Shown here: in pieces, positions 54,727-63,306 of the stretch
Layout of the letters: the number at the start of each line of letters is the position of its first letter
Position numbering within the stretch: position 1 is the stretch's first letter
Source: an uncultured Pseudomonadales bacterium
Lineage (GTDB): Bacteria > Pseudomonadota > Gammaproteobacteria > Pseudomonadales > Azotimanducaceae
Direction: 5' to 3'
Assembly: GCA_958296025.1 (NCBI GenBank)
Contig: OY282430.1
Coordinates: forward strand, 2,914,001-2,978,000
Length of the DNA stretch: 64,000 nt
Made by a program: the position numbers and the translations under genes
The notes under the pieces: model-generated
Database searches by the model: none
Told to the model about the DNA's origin: nothing
The model's input: only the letters and a program-made list of their open reading frames with translations

Positions 54727-55772
54727 GCGGCAGCCTCCCGTTGGCTTGGCAGCGGGGCCTGGGGATGCACCAGCCCCGCATCCCGCAGCGCTTGCCAAAA
54801 GGCGCCCGGAATGGAGTGGCGATAAAACGCCAAGGCTTGGTCCACGTCCCCGCCGCTGGCGAGACCGGGAATCACCGAAGCGACAGCGGGGTGGGCCAAA
54901 GGGAATTGCAAGGCGGCGGCGGCCAAGTGTACGTCGAACTCCCGGCAAAACCCCTGGATTCGCCTAACCCGCTCAAGGATGGGCTTTGGTGCCTGCGCAT
55001 AGTTGTAATACGGCGGCCGGCCGCCATTGACGCCAGTGGCCAAAATGCCGGAGTTGTAGGGGCCGCCGATGATGACCGCAACGCCCTCCGCTTCGCATCT
55101 TGGCAGGAAGCAGTCCAATGCGCCCTGCTCCAGCAGGGTGTAGCGGCCGGCCAGCAAGAAGCAGTCGAAATCGCCGTGATCCATCGCTTGGTCGCACACC
55201 TCCCACTCGTTGACGCCGACGCCGACGGCCCGCACCAACCCGTCGCCGCGCAGTGTGTCCAAGGCCCGATAGCCACCGTCCATCGCTTCGGCAAAGACGG
55301 ACGGATGGTTGGGGCCGTGGGTGGCCGCGCCGATGTCGTGGAGCAGCAGCAGATCGATGCGCTCCAGGCCAAGGCGCTCCAAGCTGGCCTCGAAGGAGCG
55401 CATGACCCCGTCATAGGAGTAGTCATAGACCGGCTCGAAGGGCATGGGAGAGCGGAAGCCGTGGCGCAGGGCACCGCCATCGATGCGTTCCGCCGGCGCC
55501 AGCAGGCGGCCCACCTTGGTTGACAGGACGAAGCTGTTCCGGTCAAAGCCGCGCAAATGGTCGCCAAGCCGCACTTCGCTTAGGCCAAACCCATAGTAGG
55601 GGGCGGTGTCGAAGAAGCGAACGCCCTGCCCCCAAGCGGCGTCCAAAGCCTCCATAGCAGCTTCGGCGGACACTTCGCGGTAGAGGTTGCCAAGCCCAGC
55701 GCCGCCGAAGCCGAGTTCGGTGACCTGAATGCCGGCGGCACCCAAGGGGCGTTCGGTCAACGCAGTCGCCAT
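54723..55772 (-). CDS. Aldo/keto reductase, probable L-fucose dehydrogenase
   Basis: The product of 349 residues is an AKR of the D-threo-aldose 1-dehydrogenase/pyridoxal 4-dehydrogenase type. Catalytic tetrad residues are visible: Asp and Tyr in FFDTAPYYGFGLSEVRLG, Lys in LSTKVGRLL, and His in LLLHDIG. A C-terminal VIPGLASGGDVDQAL forms part of the NAD(P) site. It would oxidise L-fucose to the lactone as the first step of the oxidative pathway. It is the first gene of the minus-strand operon and overlaps the lactonase gene. The start region is AT-rich and holds an inverted repeat (see 55784-55814). Ribosome site is weak. Confidence 0.87.
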   Translation of the reverse strand: MATALTERPLGAAGIQVTELGFGGAGLGNLYREVSAEAAMEALDAAWGQGVRFFDTAPYYGFGLSEVRLGDHLRGFDRNSFVLSTKVGRLLAPAERIDGGALRHGFRSPMPFEPVYDYSYDGVMRSFEASLERLGLERIDLLLLHDIGAATHGPNHPSVFAEAMDGGYRALDTLRGDGLVRAVGVGVNEWEVCDQAMDHGDFDCFLLAGRYTLLEQGALDCFLPRCEAEGVAVIIGGPYNSGILATGVNGGRPPYYNYAQAPKPILERVRRIQGFCREFDVHLAAAALQFPLAHPAVASVIPGLASGGDVDQALAFYRHSIPGAFWQALRDAGLVHPQAPLPSQREAAA

Positions 55773-55783
55773 CGCTCAAATTA

Positions 55784-55814
55784 TTCAAATGAAAAATGAA
55801 AATGCACATTTGAA
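55784..55814 (-). promoter_or_regulatory. Candidate operator of the fucose operon
   Basis: TTCAAATG (55784-55791) and CATTTGAA (55807-55814) form perfect 8-bp arms with 15 bp between, just upstream of the AKR start. The spacer holds further TTTTCAT-type repeats. A dimeric regulator (GntR or LacI type) could bind here. No such regulator gene is in the window. Confidence 0.5.
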
Positions 55815-55820
55815 ACATTA

Positions 55821-57494
55821 GTGGATGCCCAGCTCGCCTGTCAACGACTTTCGCCGGAATGTCAAACCGAAGCAGAAATGTCCCCTTTCCGGTTGCCTGG
55901 CGGCCGTCGCTGGATTCGCCGGGGGGCGGCGGCGGTGGCCGCCGGCTTGGTTCCCTTCGCGCTGGCCAGCGACACCGGCGGGTCAGTCCGAATCCCGGCG
56001 GCCCTATGCGGCTGCGTGGGCTTTCGCCCAACAACCGGGCGCTATTCGACTGACGGCTTCGTGCCGGTGTCACCAACCTTTGATGCGCCGGGCCTGATCG
56101 CGCCCAGCAGCGCCGATGTCCAGTGGCTCGACCAGCTAATCGCCAACCCCGCGGAATCGACATCCGAACCGCCCCCCGACCTAGCCCAACTGCGGGTCGG
56201 CGTACCCCGCGAATACTTCTACGATGATCTCGCGCCGGTTGTGTCAAAACGGATGGACAAGGCCCTTGCAGCGGCGCGTGACGCACGGATGACGCTGGTG
56301 TACGCAGACATTGGCGAATTCGCGGAACTCAACGCCCATGTTGGCTTCCCGATAGCCTTTTACGAAATGCTGAGGGGGACCGCAATCTTCTTGGCCAGGG
56401 AGAAGGTTGGAATATCCCTGGGGCAGCTCATCGATGGCGTCAAGGGGCGGGTTGAACGCCAGGCGCTGTTGGCTCAGCTAGCGGAGCAGCCAATTGACCG
56501 GGCAACCTACGTTAAGTCCCTAACCGTGAATCTGCCGGAATACGTCGCCAAGATCGACGCGCATCTGGATGCGCATGGCTTGGACGCCATAGCCGTTCCG
56601 ACAACCACTCTGCCGGCGGTGGCTCATAGGTCTCCGGACCATGACGGCGAACTCACTCACAATGGCAAAACGGCTTCCACTTTCCTAAGCTACGTCCGCA
56701 ACACCGAGCCGTTCAGCAACTATGGCGGACCTTGCGTTAACCACGTCGAACTCGTGCGCAGGGCGCGGGGGGTCAAAATGCCCGAAAGCTTTCGGAGCGA
56801 CCCGCTGATGTACCAAGGCGGCTCCGATTCGCTGGTCGGGCCGCGCGCACCGGTCGTTGTGGCCAGCGAGGATTGGGGCATCGACTTTGAAGCCGAGGTC
56901 GCCGTCATTACGGGGGATGTGCCCATGGGAGTAGCGGTTGAGGACGCGGCGGCCCATGTGCGCCTGATCACCATCGTCAACGACGTCTCCCTCCGCAACC
57001 TGATTCCCGGGGAGCTTGCCAAGGGTTTTGGCTTCCTGCAGTCCAAGCCGCCGAGCGCATTCGCGCCGGTCGCCGTGACGCCGGATGAACTCGGCGGCAA
57101 GTGGCGCAATGCCAAGGTGCATTTGCCGCTGCGCTCCTACCTGAACAACCGACTCTTCGGCAGGCCCAACGCGGGAGTCGATATGCAGTTCGACTTTGGT
57201 CAACTCATTGCCCACGCCGCAAGGTCAAGACCGCTGGTCGCCGGCTCCATCATCGGTTCCGGCGCCGTCTCCAACAAGCTCAAAGGAGGACCGGGGAAGC
57301 CGATTGCCGACGGTGGGGTAGGCTATTCCTGCATCGCTGAAATGCGCACGATCGAGACCATCGAAGCGGGTGCGCCAAAGACGCCGTTTTTGCAGTTTGG
57401 CGACCGGGTGCGCATGGAGATGCTGGATGAGGATGGAGAGTCGATCTTCGGGGCCATCGACCAGGAAGTACGGCAATGTAGAAGCCTAAGCTAA
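55821..57494 (+). pseudogene. Amidase fragment fused in frame to a truncated fumarylacetoacetase-family protein
   Basis: A single 557-codon frame has two unrelated halves. Codons about 35-300 are the amidase signature family from after the GSSGG core: [20 protein letters not shown], then [17 protein letters not shown] and [13 protein letters not shown]. The N-terminal catalytic Lys/Ser part is missing. From codon about 306 (56736) it is an FAH family protein of the about 328-residue type: [40 protein letters not shown] (metal Glu residues), [19 protein letters not shown] and IVGSG-like [10 protein letters not shown], lacking about 86 N-terminal residues. The likely origin is one deletion joining two genes. 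The FAH half keeps the metal-site region, so some activity cannot be ruled out. FAH hydrolases also end some fucose pathways. Confidence 0.8.
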
Positions 57495-57656
57495 GCGGTC
57501 GGGCCATTCGCAACCACCCGCGGCATGGGTTACGCCCGCTCCCATCGCGCCAGCCAAGCGCCAAGGCGCCGGCGCCGACGGCACCTGCATAGCCCCTTTC
57601 CACATCCCCTCTGGAAATCCCGCATAATCGCCGCTCCGAGGGACAAGCCAATCCAC

Positions 57657-58141
57657 ATGCGCAAGTTGCTCATCGCCAACCGCGGCGAAATCGCCATTCG
57701 CATCGCCCGCGCCGCCTCGGACGCCGATCTGACCAGCGTGGCGGTGTACGCCCCGGAGGACGGCCAATCCCTGCACCGGCACCGCGCCGACGAAGCCCTG
57801 CCCTTGGAGGGCCGCGGCGCCGGCGCCTATCTCGACATGGAGCAGATCATCGCCTTGGCGCTGGCCCACGGCTGTGACGCGGTGCATCCGGGCTATGGGT
57901 TTTTGAGCGAGAACGCCGAGTTTGCGGCGCGGCTGGAAGCGGAGGGCATCGTCTTTGTGGGGCCGACGCCGGAGACTCTCGCCGCGTTGGGAAACAAAGC
58001 CAAGGCGCGATCCTTGGCGTCAAGTTGCGGCATCCCCCTGCTCAGGGGCAGCGATGGGCCGGTCACCTTGGCCGCAGCCGCCGCATTCATGGAGAGCCTG
58101 AACGGCGCTCCCATCCTCGTCAAGGCCGTAGCCGGCGGCGT
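57657..58141 (+). pseudogene. N-terminal fragment of a biotin carboxylase (acyl-CoA carboxylase alpha)
   Basis: From ATG 57657 the codons read MRKLLIANRGEIAIRIARA, then GCDAVHPGYGFLSENAEFA, EGIVFVGPTPETLAALG and PILVKAVAGG. The match stops just where the Gly-rich ATP loop GGGGRGM should follow. About 160 of the usual 450-670 residues remain, so it is not functional. The frame runs on without a stop into the NYN-domain gene. Automatic annotation will call one carboxylase-NYN fusion of about 460-505 residues. Confidence 0.85.
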
Positions 58142-58167
58142 GTTGAGAAAAAATACCGAAAAAACTA

Positions 58168-58196
58168 TTGACAGCCTAACCAATACTCCCAATAAT
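58168..58196 (+). promoter_or_regulatory. Candidate promoter of the NYN-domain gene
   Basis: TTGACA (58168-58173), 17-bp spacer, AATAAT (58191-58196). It lies just after the end of the carboxylase similarity and 91 bp before ATG 58287. This supports an independent gene and not a fusion. Confidence 0.55.
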
Positions 58197-58286
58197 CCCC
58201 TCCCGATGCTCACACCGATGTGGGCAAATACCACCTTGGCGGCGGGCTGCGTGCCCGCCGCCGATACTTTTCCGCCAGCCTTTACC

Positions 58287-59042
58287 ATGGACAGAGTCTG
58301 CATTTTCGTGGACGGAGAGAATTTCCGCCATTCCATTCGCGGTTTGTTCTCTGAATTCAATCCCAATGACTATCTTCCCAAACGGGCTGACTGGACGCAG
58401 TTCTTCGACTGGATTGCCAGCCGCCTATCCGACTCGCCTCACCGAGTTCGAACATACTGGTACGTTGTTCGTCATCTCGAGTTCTTTCCCTATCGACTAA
58501 ATCGCCTGCAGCACGACTCCATAAAATTGCGCAAGATTCTTTCCAAAGACGCTTCGCTCAAAACCACACTGGATGACATTGGAGATGATGTCACACGAAG
58601 TCGTAAAATGGAGGCTATGGTAGCCGACCTTGAAGCACAAAAGGAGAGGATACAACGTCGATTCGATGGCTGGACAGCAATTCAAAGTGGCATTTCCACA
58701 GCCCACAAGGCCATTGAGTTTCGGAGCGCTGGTTCAATTAACTGCAACCTACTTGAAAATAGCAGATTCGGTTCAGAAAAGGCCGTTGATGTAAAACTCG
58801 CCACGGATCTCATAACCTTAAAGGACATCTACGATATCGCTGCTATAGTTTCAGGTGATCAAGACTATGTTCCAGCTGTCCAGGTAATCAAGGATTCTGG
58901 AAAGCGCGTCGTCAACGTAGCCTTCGAGACGCGAAACGGTCGCTTGCTTCCCGGTGGTGCTCGCCGACTAAATCAAGCTACAGATTGGAGCCTACCTGTA
59001 GGATATTCTAAAATGGCGTACTTCCTAAATGTGGAGCGCTGA
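58287..59042 (+). CDS. NYN-domain (PIN-like, LabA/DUF88-type) protein, putative nuclease
   Basis: The 251-residue protein starts MDRVCIFVDGENFRHSIRG, the typical first strand of NYN domains with the acidic Asp near the N-terminus. Further acidic positions are in AVDVKLATDLITL and VSGDQDYVPAVQVIKDSGK, both characteristic. NYN proteins are PIN-like, metal-dependent RNases or DNases, some in defence or RNA processing. Charged helical linkers occupy about residues 95-150. It is AT-richer than its neighbours, has its own promoter-like sequence and sits in the broken carboxylase gene, consistent with acquisition. Target unknown. Confidence 0.82.
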   Translation: MDRVCIFVDGENFRHSIRGLFSEFNPNDYLPKRADWTQFFDWIASRLSDSPHRVRTYWYVVRHLEFFPYRLNRLQHDSIKLRKILSKDASLKTTLDDIGDDVTRSRKMEAMVADLEAQKERIQRRFDGWTAIQSGISTAHKAIEFRSAGSINCNLLENSRFGSEKAVDVKLATDLITLKDIYDIAAIVSGDQDYVPAVQVIKDSGKRVVNVAFETRNGRLLPGGARRLNQATDWSLPVGYSKMAYFLNVER

Positions 59043-59053
59043 CGTGAATCTCT

Positions 59054-60262
59054 ATGAAGTCCACGCTGCACACACCAAGCAGACAAAGTATGGTGAACCA
59101 GATAATATTCGGGGCGGCATCTGGTACTAAGCCGTTGCGCGTAGTACCTGCAATCACCTTCGGGCCGAGGGTGCGGAAATCCCCGTACCACGAGGCGACC
59201 TTGCGCCACGGCGCCAGCGCCTTCACCGTCTATAACCACATGTACCTGCCCATGGCCTACTCCGAGGAGCCCGGGCGGGACTACTGGAACTGCGTGCGGG
59301 GCGTGCAGCTTTGGGACGTGGCCTGCGAGCGGCAGGTGGAGATATCCGGGCCGGACGCACTGGCCTTCGCGCAGCGGCTGACGCCCCGCGATCTCGCCCA
59401 ACTGGCGGTGGGGCAGGCAGCCTATGCCCTCATCACCAATGCCCAGGGCGGCATCCTCAACGATCCGGTGGTGCTGCGGCTGGCCGAGGACCGCTTTTGG
59501 TTCTCCTTGGCGGACCAGGACATTCTGCTTTGGGCGCAAGGCTTAGCCCTCGGCGGCGGCTACGATGTCGCCGTCGTCGAACCGGACGTTTCACCCCTGC
59601 AAGTGCAGGGGCCGCGCTCCACTGAATTGGTCGCCAGTCTGTTTGGGGGTTGGGTGCGTGAACTGCCCTTCTACCGATTCCGGGCATTCGACTTCGACGG
59701 CATTCCGCTGCTGGTCGGACGCATGGGCTACAGCCATGAACGCTGCTTTGAACTGTTCCTGCGCGATCACAGCCACGGCGACGCGCTTTGGGAGCGCCTG
59801 ATGGCGGCCGGCGAACCGCTCGGCGTGAGCGCCGGGGCACCGAACCTACCTATGCGCCTGGAAGCCGGCATCTACTCCCACCTAACCGACCTGGACGCCG
59901 CCACCAACCCCTTTGAAGTGGGTTTGGGCTGGACGGTGCAACTGGACGTCGAACCGCCCTGCATCGGCCACGCCGCCCTGCAAGCCGCCGCCGCCAACCC
60001 CTTGCGGCGGCGAATGCTCGGCGCGGAGATCGAAGGCCCGCCCCTGTGGAGCAGCAACGAACACCGCCTAAACGTCTTCGCCAAAGGCCGCCCAGCCGGC
60101 TGCCTAACCAGCTGCGCCTACTCCCCGCGTCTGCGGAAAAACCTCGCCTTCGTCCTGCTCAACCAGCCCTTCGACCAACCCGGCCAGCGCATTGAGATTG
60201 AATTTCCCAACGAAATGCGTGCAGCCAAGGTGGTCAAGCCGCCTTGGATGCGGCGCAACTGA
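59054..60262 (+). CDS. Aminomethyltransferase-family protein, DMSP demethylase (DmdA)-like
   Basis: The product matches GcvT/DmdA-type tetrahydrofolate-dependent demethylases: RKSPYHEATLRHGASAFTVY, NHMYLPMAY, LWDVACERQVEISGPDA, LTPRDLAQLAVGQ, GGILNDPVVLRL and DVSPLQVQGPRS. Family members begin close to the FGPRVRKSP segment, here at codon about 36. Upstream residues show no similarity and no ATG lies at the expected place, so the native start seems to have been lost to the insertion upstream. ATG 59054 and ATG 59090 are both possible now. The 12-bp distance to the NYN gene suggests co-transcription. True DmdA activity versus another methyl donor is undecided. Confidence 0.75.
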   Translation: MKSTLHTPSRQSMVNQIIFGAASGTKPLRVVPAITFGPRVRKSPYHEATLRHGASAFTVYNHMYLPMAYSEEPGRDYWNCVRGVQLWDVACERQVEISGPDALAFAQRLTPRDLAQLAVGQAAYALITNAQGGILNDPVVLRLAEDRFWFSLADQDILLWAQGLALGGGYDVAVVEPDVSPLQVQGPRSTELVASLFGGWVRELPFYRFRAFDFDGIPLLVGRMGYSHERCFELFLRDHSHGDALWERLMAAGEPLGVSAGAPNLPMRLEAGIYSHLTDLDAATNPFEVGLGWTVQLDVEPPCIGHAALQAAAANPLRRRMLGAEIEGPPLWSSNEHRLNVFAKGRPAGCLTSCAYSPRLRKNLAFVLLNQPFDQPGQRIEIEFPNEMRAAKVVKPPWMRRN

Positions 60263-60321
60263 CGGCATCTTGGCGAAGCTGGTGGCGCTGTGGCGGGCGC
60301 GGGACGGATTTACCGGAACGC

Positions 60322-61605
60322 TTACGGCTTGAGCAGCCCGAGCACATATTCCTCATGCATCCGTTGCTCGATTTGGGAGCCATTTGCCCCGCCCCAACGG
60401 GCCGGCATCATGCGCTTGTCCCGGTCCAACCGGCGAACGCCGATTGCAACGAGCTCAAATCCCACTTGTTCGCCAATGGCGGCTAAGCCCTTATGCGTCT
60501 CCACGTCGAGGCCGCGCAGGTTGGAGGTTCCCACCACCACCACCGCCGCTTTGCCGGGCTTCAATACGCGCAGCATTTCCCTGATGACACGAGACATCTC
60601 CCCAAAGTAGCGACGCAAGGCGATGGCCTTCCTGCAGTCCAGGCGATTCAGCTTGGCAATGGTCTTTTCACACTGAAGCGGCAGGCCATCGAACTCCGAT
60701 GAAGAAGCAGCCTCATGTCCCAAGTATCGGGTGCGCATTCGCGCAAGATCTTCTATTTCCCACCCCAACCAGACGAGCGAAAACTTGTGGGCGCGCATGT
60801 AGTCAATGGCGTTGTTGGCGTACGGTGGGGACGTCACGATCAGGTCAACGCTTGCCGACGGCAAACCCGTTGAGTCAGCGCCTGTTGCCCGTATGTCAGC
60901 CCTTGGTTGCGCAGCCGGCCCGACAGCGGAGGAAAGGGCGGATCGCAAACGCCTATTGAATTCAGCAAGCGCGGACCTTGGCTTTTTGTTGGCAACCCGA
61001 TGTGGGCGCGTGTGGGCCAAGTCAACAGCCAGGGACACCCCGCCGGATTTGGCTATGATGGTGGAGGATAGAACCATTTTGAAGAAGGGCTTCATCCCTT
61101 CCGGCGATTGTTGGCGTATGCCGCTCAATAGGGCAGTGAGTTCCAACTGTTGTTGCGGCAGAAACCAATAATCAATGAAAGCCCGCGTCTTGCCGTTGAT
61201 ACGCGCATCCAACTCATTGCGCAATCGATCCCGATCTTCCGCGAAGCGCCGCGCCGCAGCTTGCACAATCCCCTTTCCGGCCGGCAACGCGGCCAGGGGA
61301 TCGATGGGAGAGAGTTTCGCTTCCAATATCAGCCGAGCCAACGGGTCTATATCACAACCCATTGCACGGCGACCCAAAAGAACAGCTTCAACAACGGTGG
61401 TGCCCGAACCAAACATCGGGTCCAACACGACCTCATTCGCCCGCGTGAGCCGCTCAATGAAGACCTGCGGCAGTTGTGGCGGAAACTTCGCAGGGAAAGG
61501 ATGCCAACCATGTGTGGAGTGTTTTACGGCGGCGCCATGAAAGCCCAAATCGGAGGACAGGACGCGCCGCAAGGCTTCGAGATAGGTGTTTTTCCGAGGA
61601 TTCAC
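60322..61605 (-). CDS. Orphan DNA methyltransferase (N4/N6 type)
   Basis: The 427-residue product has HPFPAKFPPQLPQVFIERLT, the AdoMet-binding motif DPMFGSGTT (FGSGTT at residues 65-70) and the catalytic VTSPPYANN (SPPY at 259-262), which is more typical of N4-cytosine enzymes. Later it has the VLKPGKAAVVVVGTSNLRG strand. GTG 61605 is the likely start. The frame is open to 61923, but the extra part is without similarity. No restriction enzyme gene is adjacent, so it may be solitary. It converges with the DmdA-like gene (59 bp apart). Confidence 0.82.
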   Translation of the reverse strand: MNPRKNTYLEALRRVLSSDLGFHGAAVKHSTHGWHPFPAKFPPQLPQVFIERLTRANEVVLDPMFGSGTTVVEAVLLGRRAMGCDIDPLARLILEAKLSPIDPLAALPAGKGIVQAAARRFAEDRDRLRNELDARINGKTRAFIDYWFLPQQQLELTALLSGIRQQSPEGMKPFFKMVLSSTIIAKSGGVSLAVDLAHTRPHRVANKKPRSALAEFNRRLRSALSSAVGPAAQPRADIRATGADSTGLPSASVDLIVTSPPYANNAIDYMRAHKFSLVWLGWEIEDLARMRTRYLGHEAASSSEFDGLPLQCEKTIAKLNRLDCRKAIALRRYFGEMSRVIREMLRVLKPGKAAVVVVGTSNLRGLDVETHKGLAAIGEQVGFELVAIGVRRLDRDKRMMPARWGGANGSQIEQRMHEEYVLGLLKP

Positions 61606-61969
61606 TGAAGCTGCATCCGTAGGCCGCCGCAAATCAATAAGGATGGATGCCGACGACTGGATGTTGTTCCGCCTAGCCCGAGGCCGACGCAAGCCAGTAT
61701 TCGCCAAGGACGAAAACCAGTCAAGACGCGGTGCCGAAGACAACGCTGCGCATCTCCTCGCGGACGGCGCTTGGATGCCGGCGGCGTCCCAGGTCAGTCC
61801 TTCCTGCCGGATGCCGAGGAGTTGGCGTTCGGCAAAGGCCGGAATCCCTCTCTTGGATGCGGCGCAGGCGGGCGCCAAGACCGCAACAAAGGGCGGCACT
61901 CCGCATGAAGGCAAGCGCCCCAATCTGCGCTACCATGCATCTCCATTCGAGTAGCGGGACAACCGCTTC

Positions 61970-63301
61970 GTGAGGCGCATCCAAATCTTGGTCCGAAGTT
62001 GGTGGCTAGACGCCTGGGGGCGCGGGCGGCGCTTCTCTGGGCGGCCTTGGCGGCTTTGCTCGCGCCTTGCCATCATCCTGACGCCAATGCTGGGTGGCTG
62101 CGGCGGGAATGGCGAGGTGCCGGCCTCTTCCCCCATGCGGGGGCAGGGGGCGCTGGATGCGGTGTTGACGGCACCGGTGCAGGTGCGGGTGGCGGCGGCG
62201 CGGCGCGAGGACTTGCAGCAGAAGGCCAGGGTGTCGGGGGTGGTTTCCGCCTTCCGCAAGGCCACCGTGGCGGCGGAAGTGGCCGGGCGGGTGGTGCGGC
62301 GGACGGTGGAGCCGGGCAGCAAGGTCAGCGCGGGGCAGGTGCTGGTGGCGTTGGATGCACAGCGCACCCGCTTGGCCAGGGATCGGGCCGCGGCCAATTT
62401 GAACACCCGACAGATCAACGCCAAGGAAGCGGAGAGTGAGCTGGTCCGAGGCCGGAACCTGTTCGCGCGTCAGTTCATCAGCCCTGACCGGTTGGAGGAT
62501 CTGAGCTTCGCGGTAGAGCGAGCCCACTCCGAACTAGCTTCCGCCAAGGCGCAACTAGCCACAGCGGAGCGCGCCTTGGCCGACACTCTGGTCAAGGCAC
62601 CCTTCGACGGCATCGCCGAAGCCGTGCATGTGCAGGTGGGCGACTACCTCAAGGTCGGCGTCGCAGTGGCCACGGTTGCGGATTTCTCCCGTGTGCGGGT
62701 GCGCGCCGGCGTTACCGCTGCGGAGGCGGAGCGGCTGGTCGTGTCCGCCGGCCGCGAGTCGGCCTTGGCCGCCCCGGCCAATGGCCAATCAAGCCAACAG
62801 GGCGCATCACTTGGGGCCGCCGATGCCGAACTGGCCTTGGATGTTCTGGTGGATGGCGAAGCGCGGCGAGCGGATTCCGCGCCCGGCAAGACCAGCGCCG
62901 AACTGGGCCTAGACGTCTTAGGCGGGCGACGGTTGATCGGAACGGTCAACAGCGTGGCCCGCATCAGCGACCCCGCCACCGGCACCTACGCCGTGGAAAT
63001 CTGGGTGGATGGCAGCCAAGCCATCTTGCGCGAGGGCATGTTGGCGACCGTGCATTTGCCCTACCCCGCCGGTCCCAGCCGTCCGACGGTGCCCAATTCC
63101 GCAGTGTTTCGGCGCGACGGCACCCTGCATGCGTTCGTGGTGGAGAATGGCAAGGCGTGGCTGCGCCCGGTGCGCACCGGGCGACGCACCGACGCCTCGG
63201 TAGAAGTGCTCGAGGGCCTTGTCGAAGGCGATTGGGTGGTCATCGACGGTCAGTTCGCTCTGCGCGACGGCGCGCCCGTCAACATCACGCAGAGGAGTTG
63301 A
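61970..63301 (+). CDS. RND efflux periplasmic adaptor (membrane fusion protein), lipoprotein
   Basis: The product has a lipobox MLGGCG after LCSRLAIILTP near residues 29-46, so it is probably a lipoprotein. Then come the lipoyl-like halves (ATVAAEVAGRVVRRTVEPGS with KVSAGQVLVALD, and ADTLVKAPFDGIAEAVHVQV), a helical hairpin between them, and a beta-barrel domain (LREGMLATVHLPYP). GTG 61970 is the only early start, and TTG 61988 is an alternative. It bridges the inner-membrane RND pump and an outer-membrane channel. The pump gene follows at once, with a shared TTGA overlap. Confidence 0.9.
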   Translation: MRRIQILVRSWWLDAWGRGRRFSGRPWRLCSRLAIILTPMLGGCGGNGEVPASSPMRGQGALDAVLTAPVQVRVAAARREDLQQKARVSGVVSAFRKATVAAEVAGRVVRRTVEPGSKVSAGQVLVALDAQRTRLARDRAAANLNTRQINAKEAESELVRGRNLFARQFISPDRLEDLSFAVERAHSELASAKAQLATAERALADTLVKAPFDGIAEAVHVQVGDYLKVGVAVATVADFSRVRVRAGVTAAEAERLVVSAGRESALAAPANGQSSQQGASLGAADAELALDVLVDGEARRADSAPGKTSAELGLDVLGGRRLIGTVNSVARISDPATGTYAVEIWVDGSQAILREGMLATVHLPYPAGPSRPTVPNSAVFRRDGTLHAFVVENGKAWLRPVRTGRRTDASVEVLEGLVEGDWVVIDGQFALRDGAPVNITQRS

Positions 63302-63306
63302 CCGCC

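Noticed and set aside
53875-54948. Lactonase start at 54948
   Set aside because: The first 74 codons overlap the AKR gene in another frame and lack similarity. ATG 54726 fits the operon overlap and the family start.
60699-61608. Plus-strand ORFs over the methyltransferase gene
   Set aside because: They are antisense to clear methyltransferase motifs and show no family resemblance.
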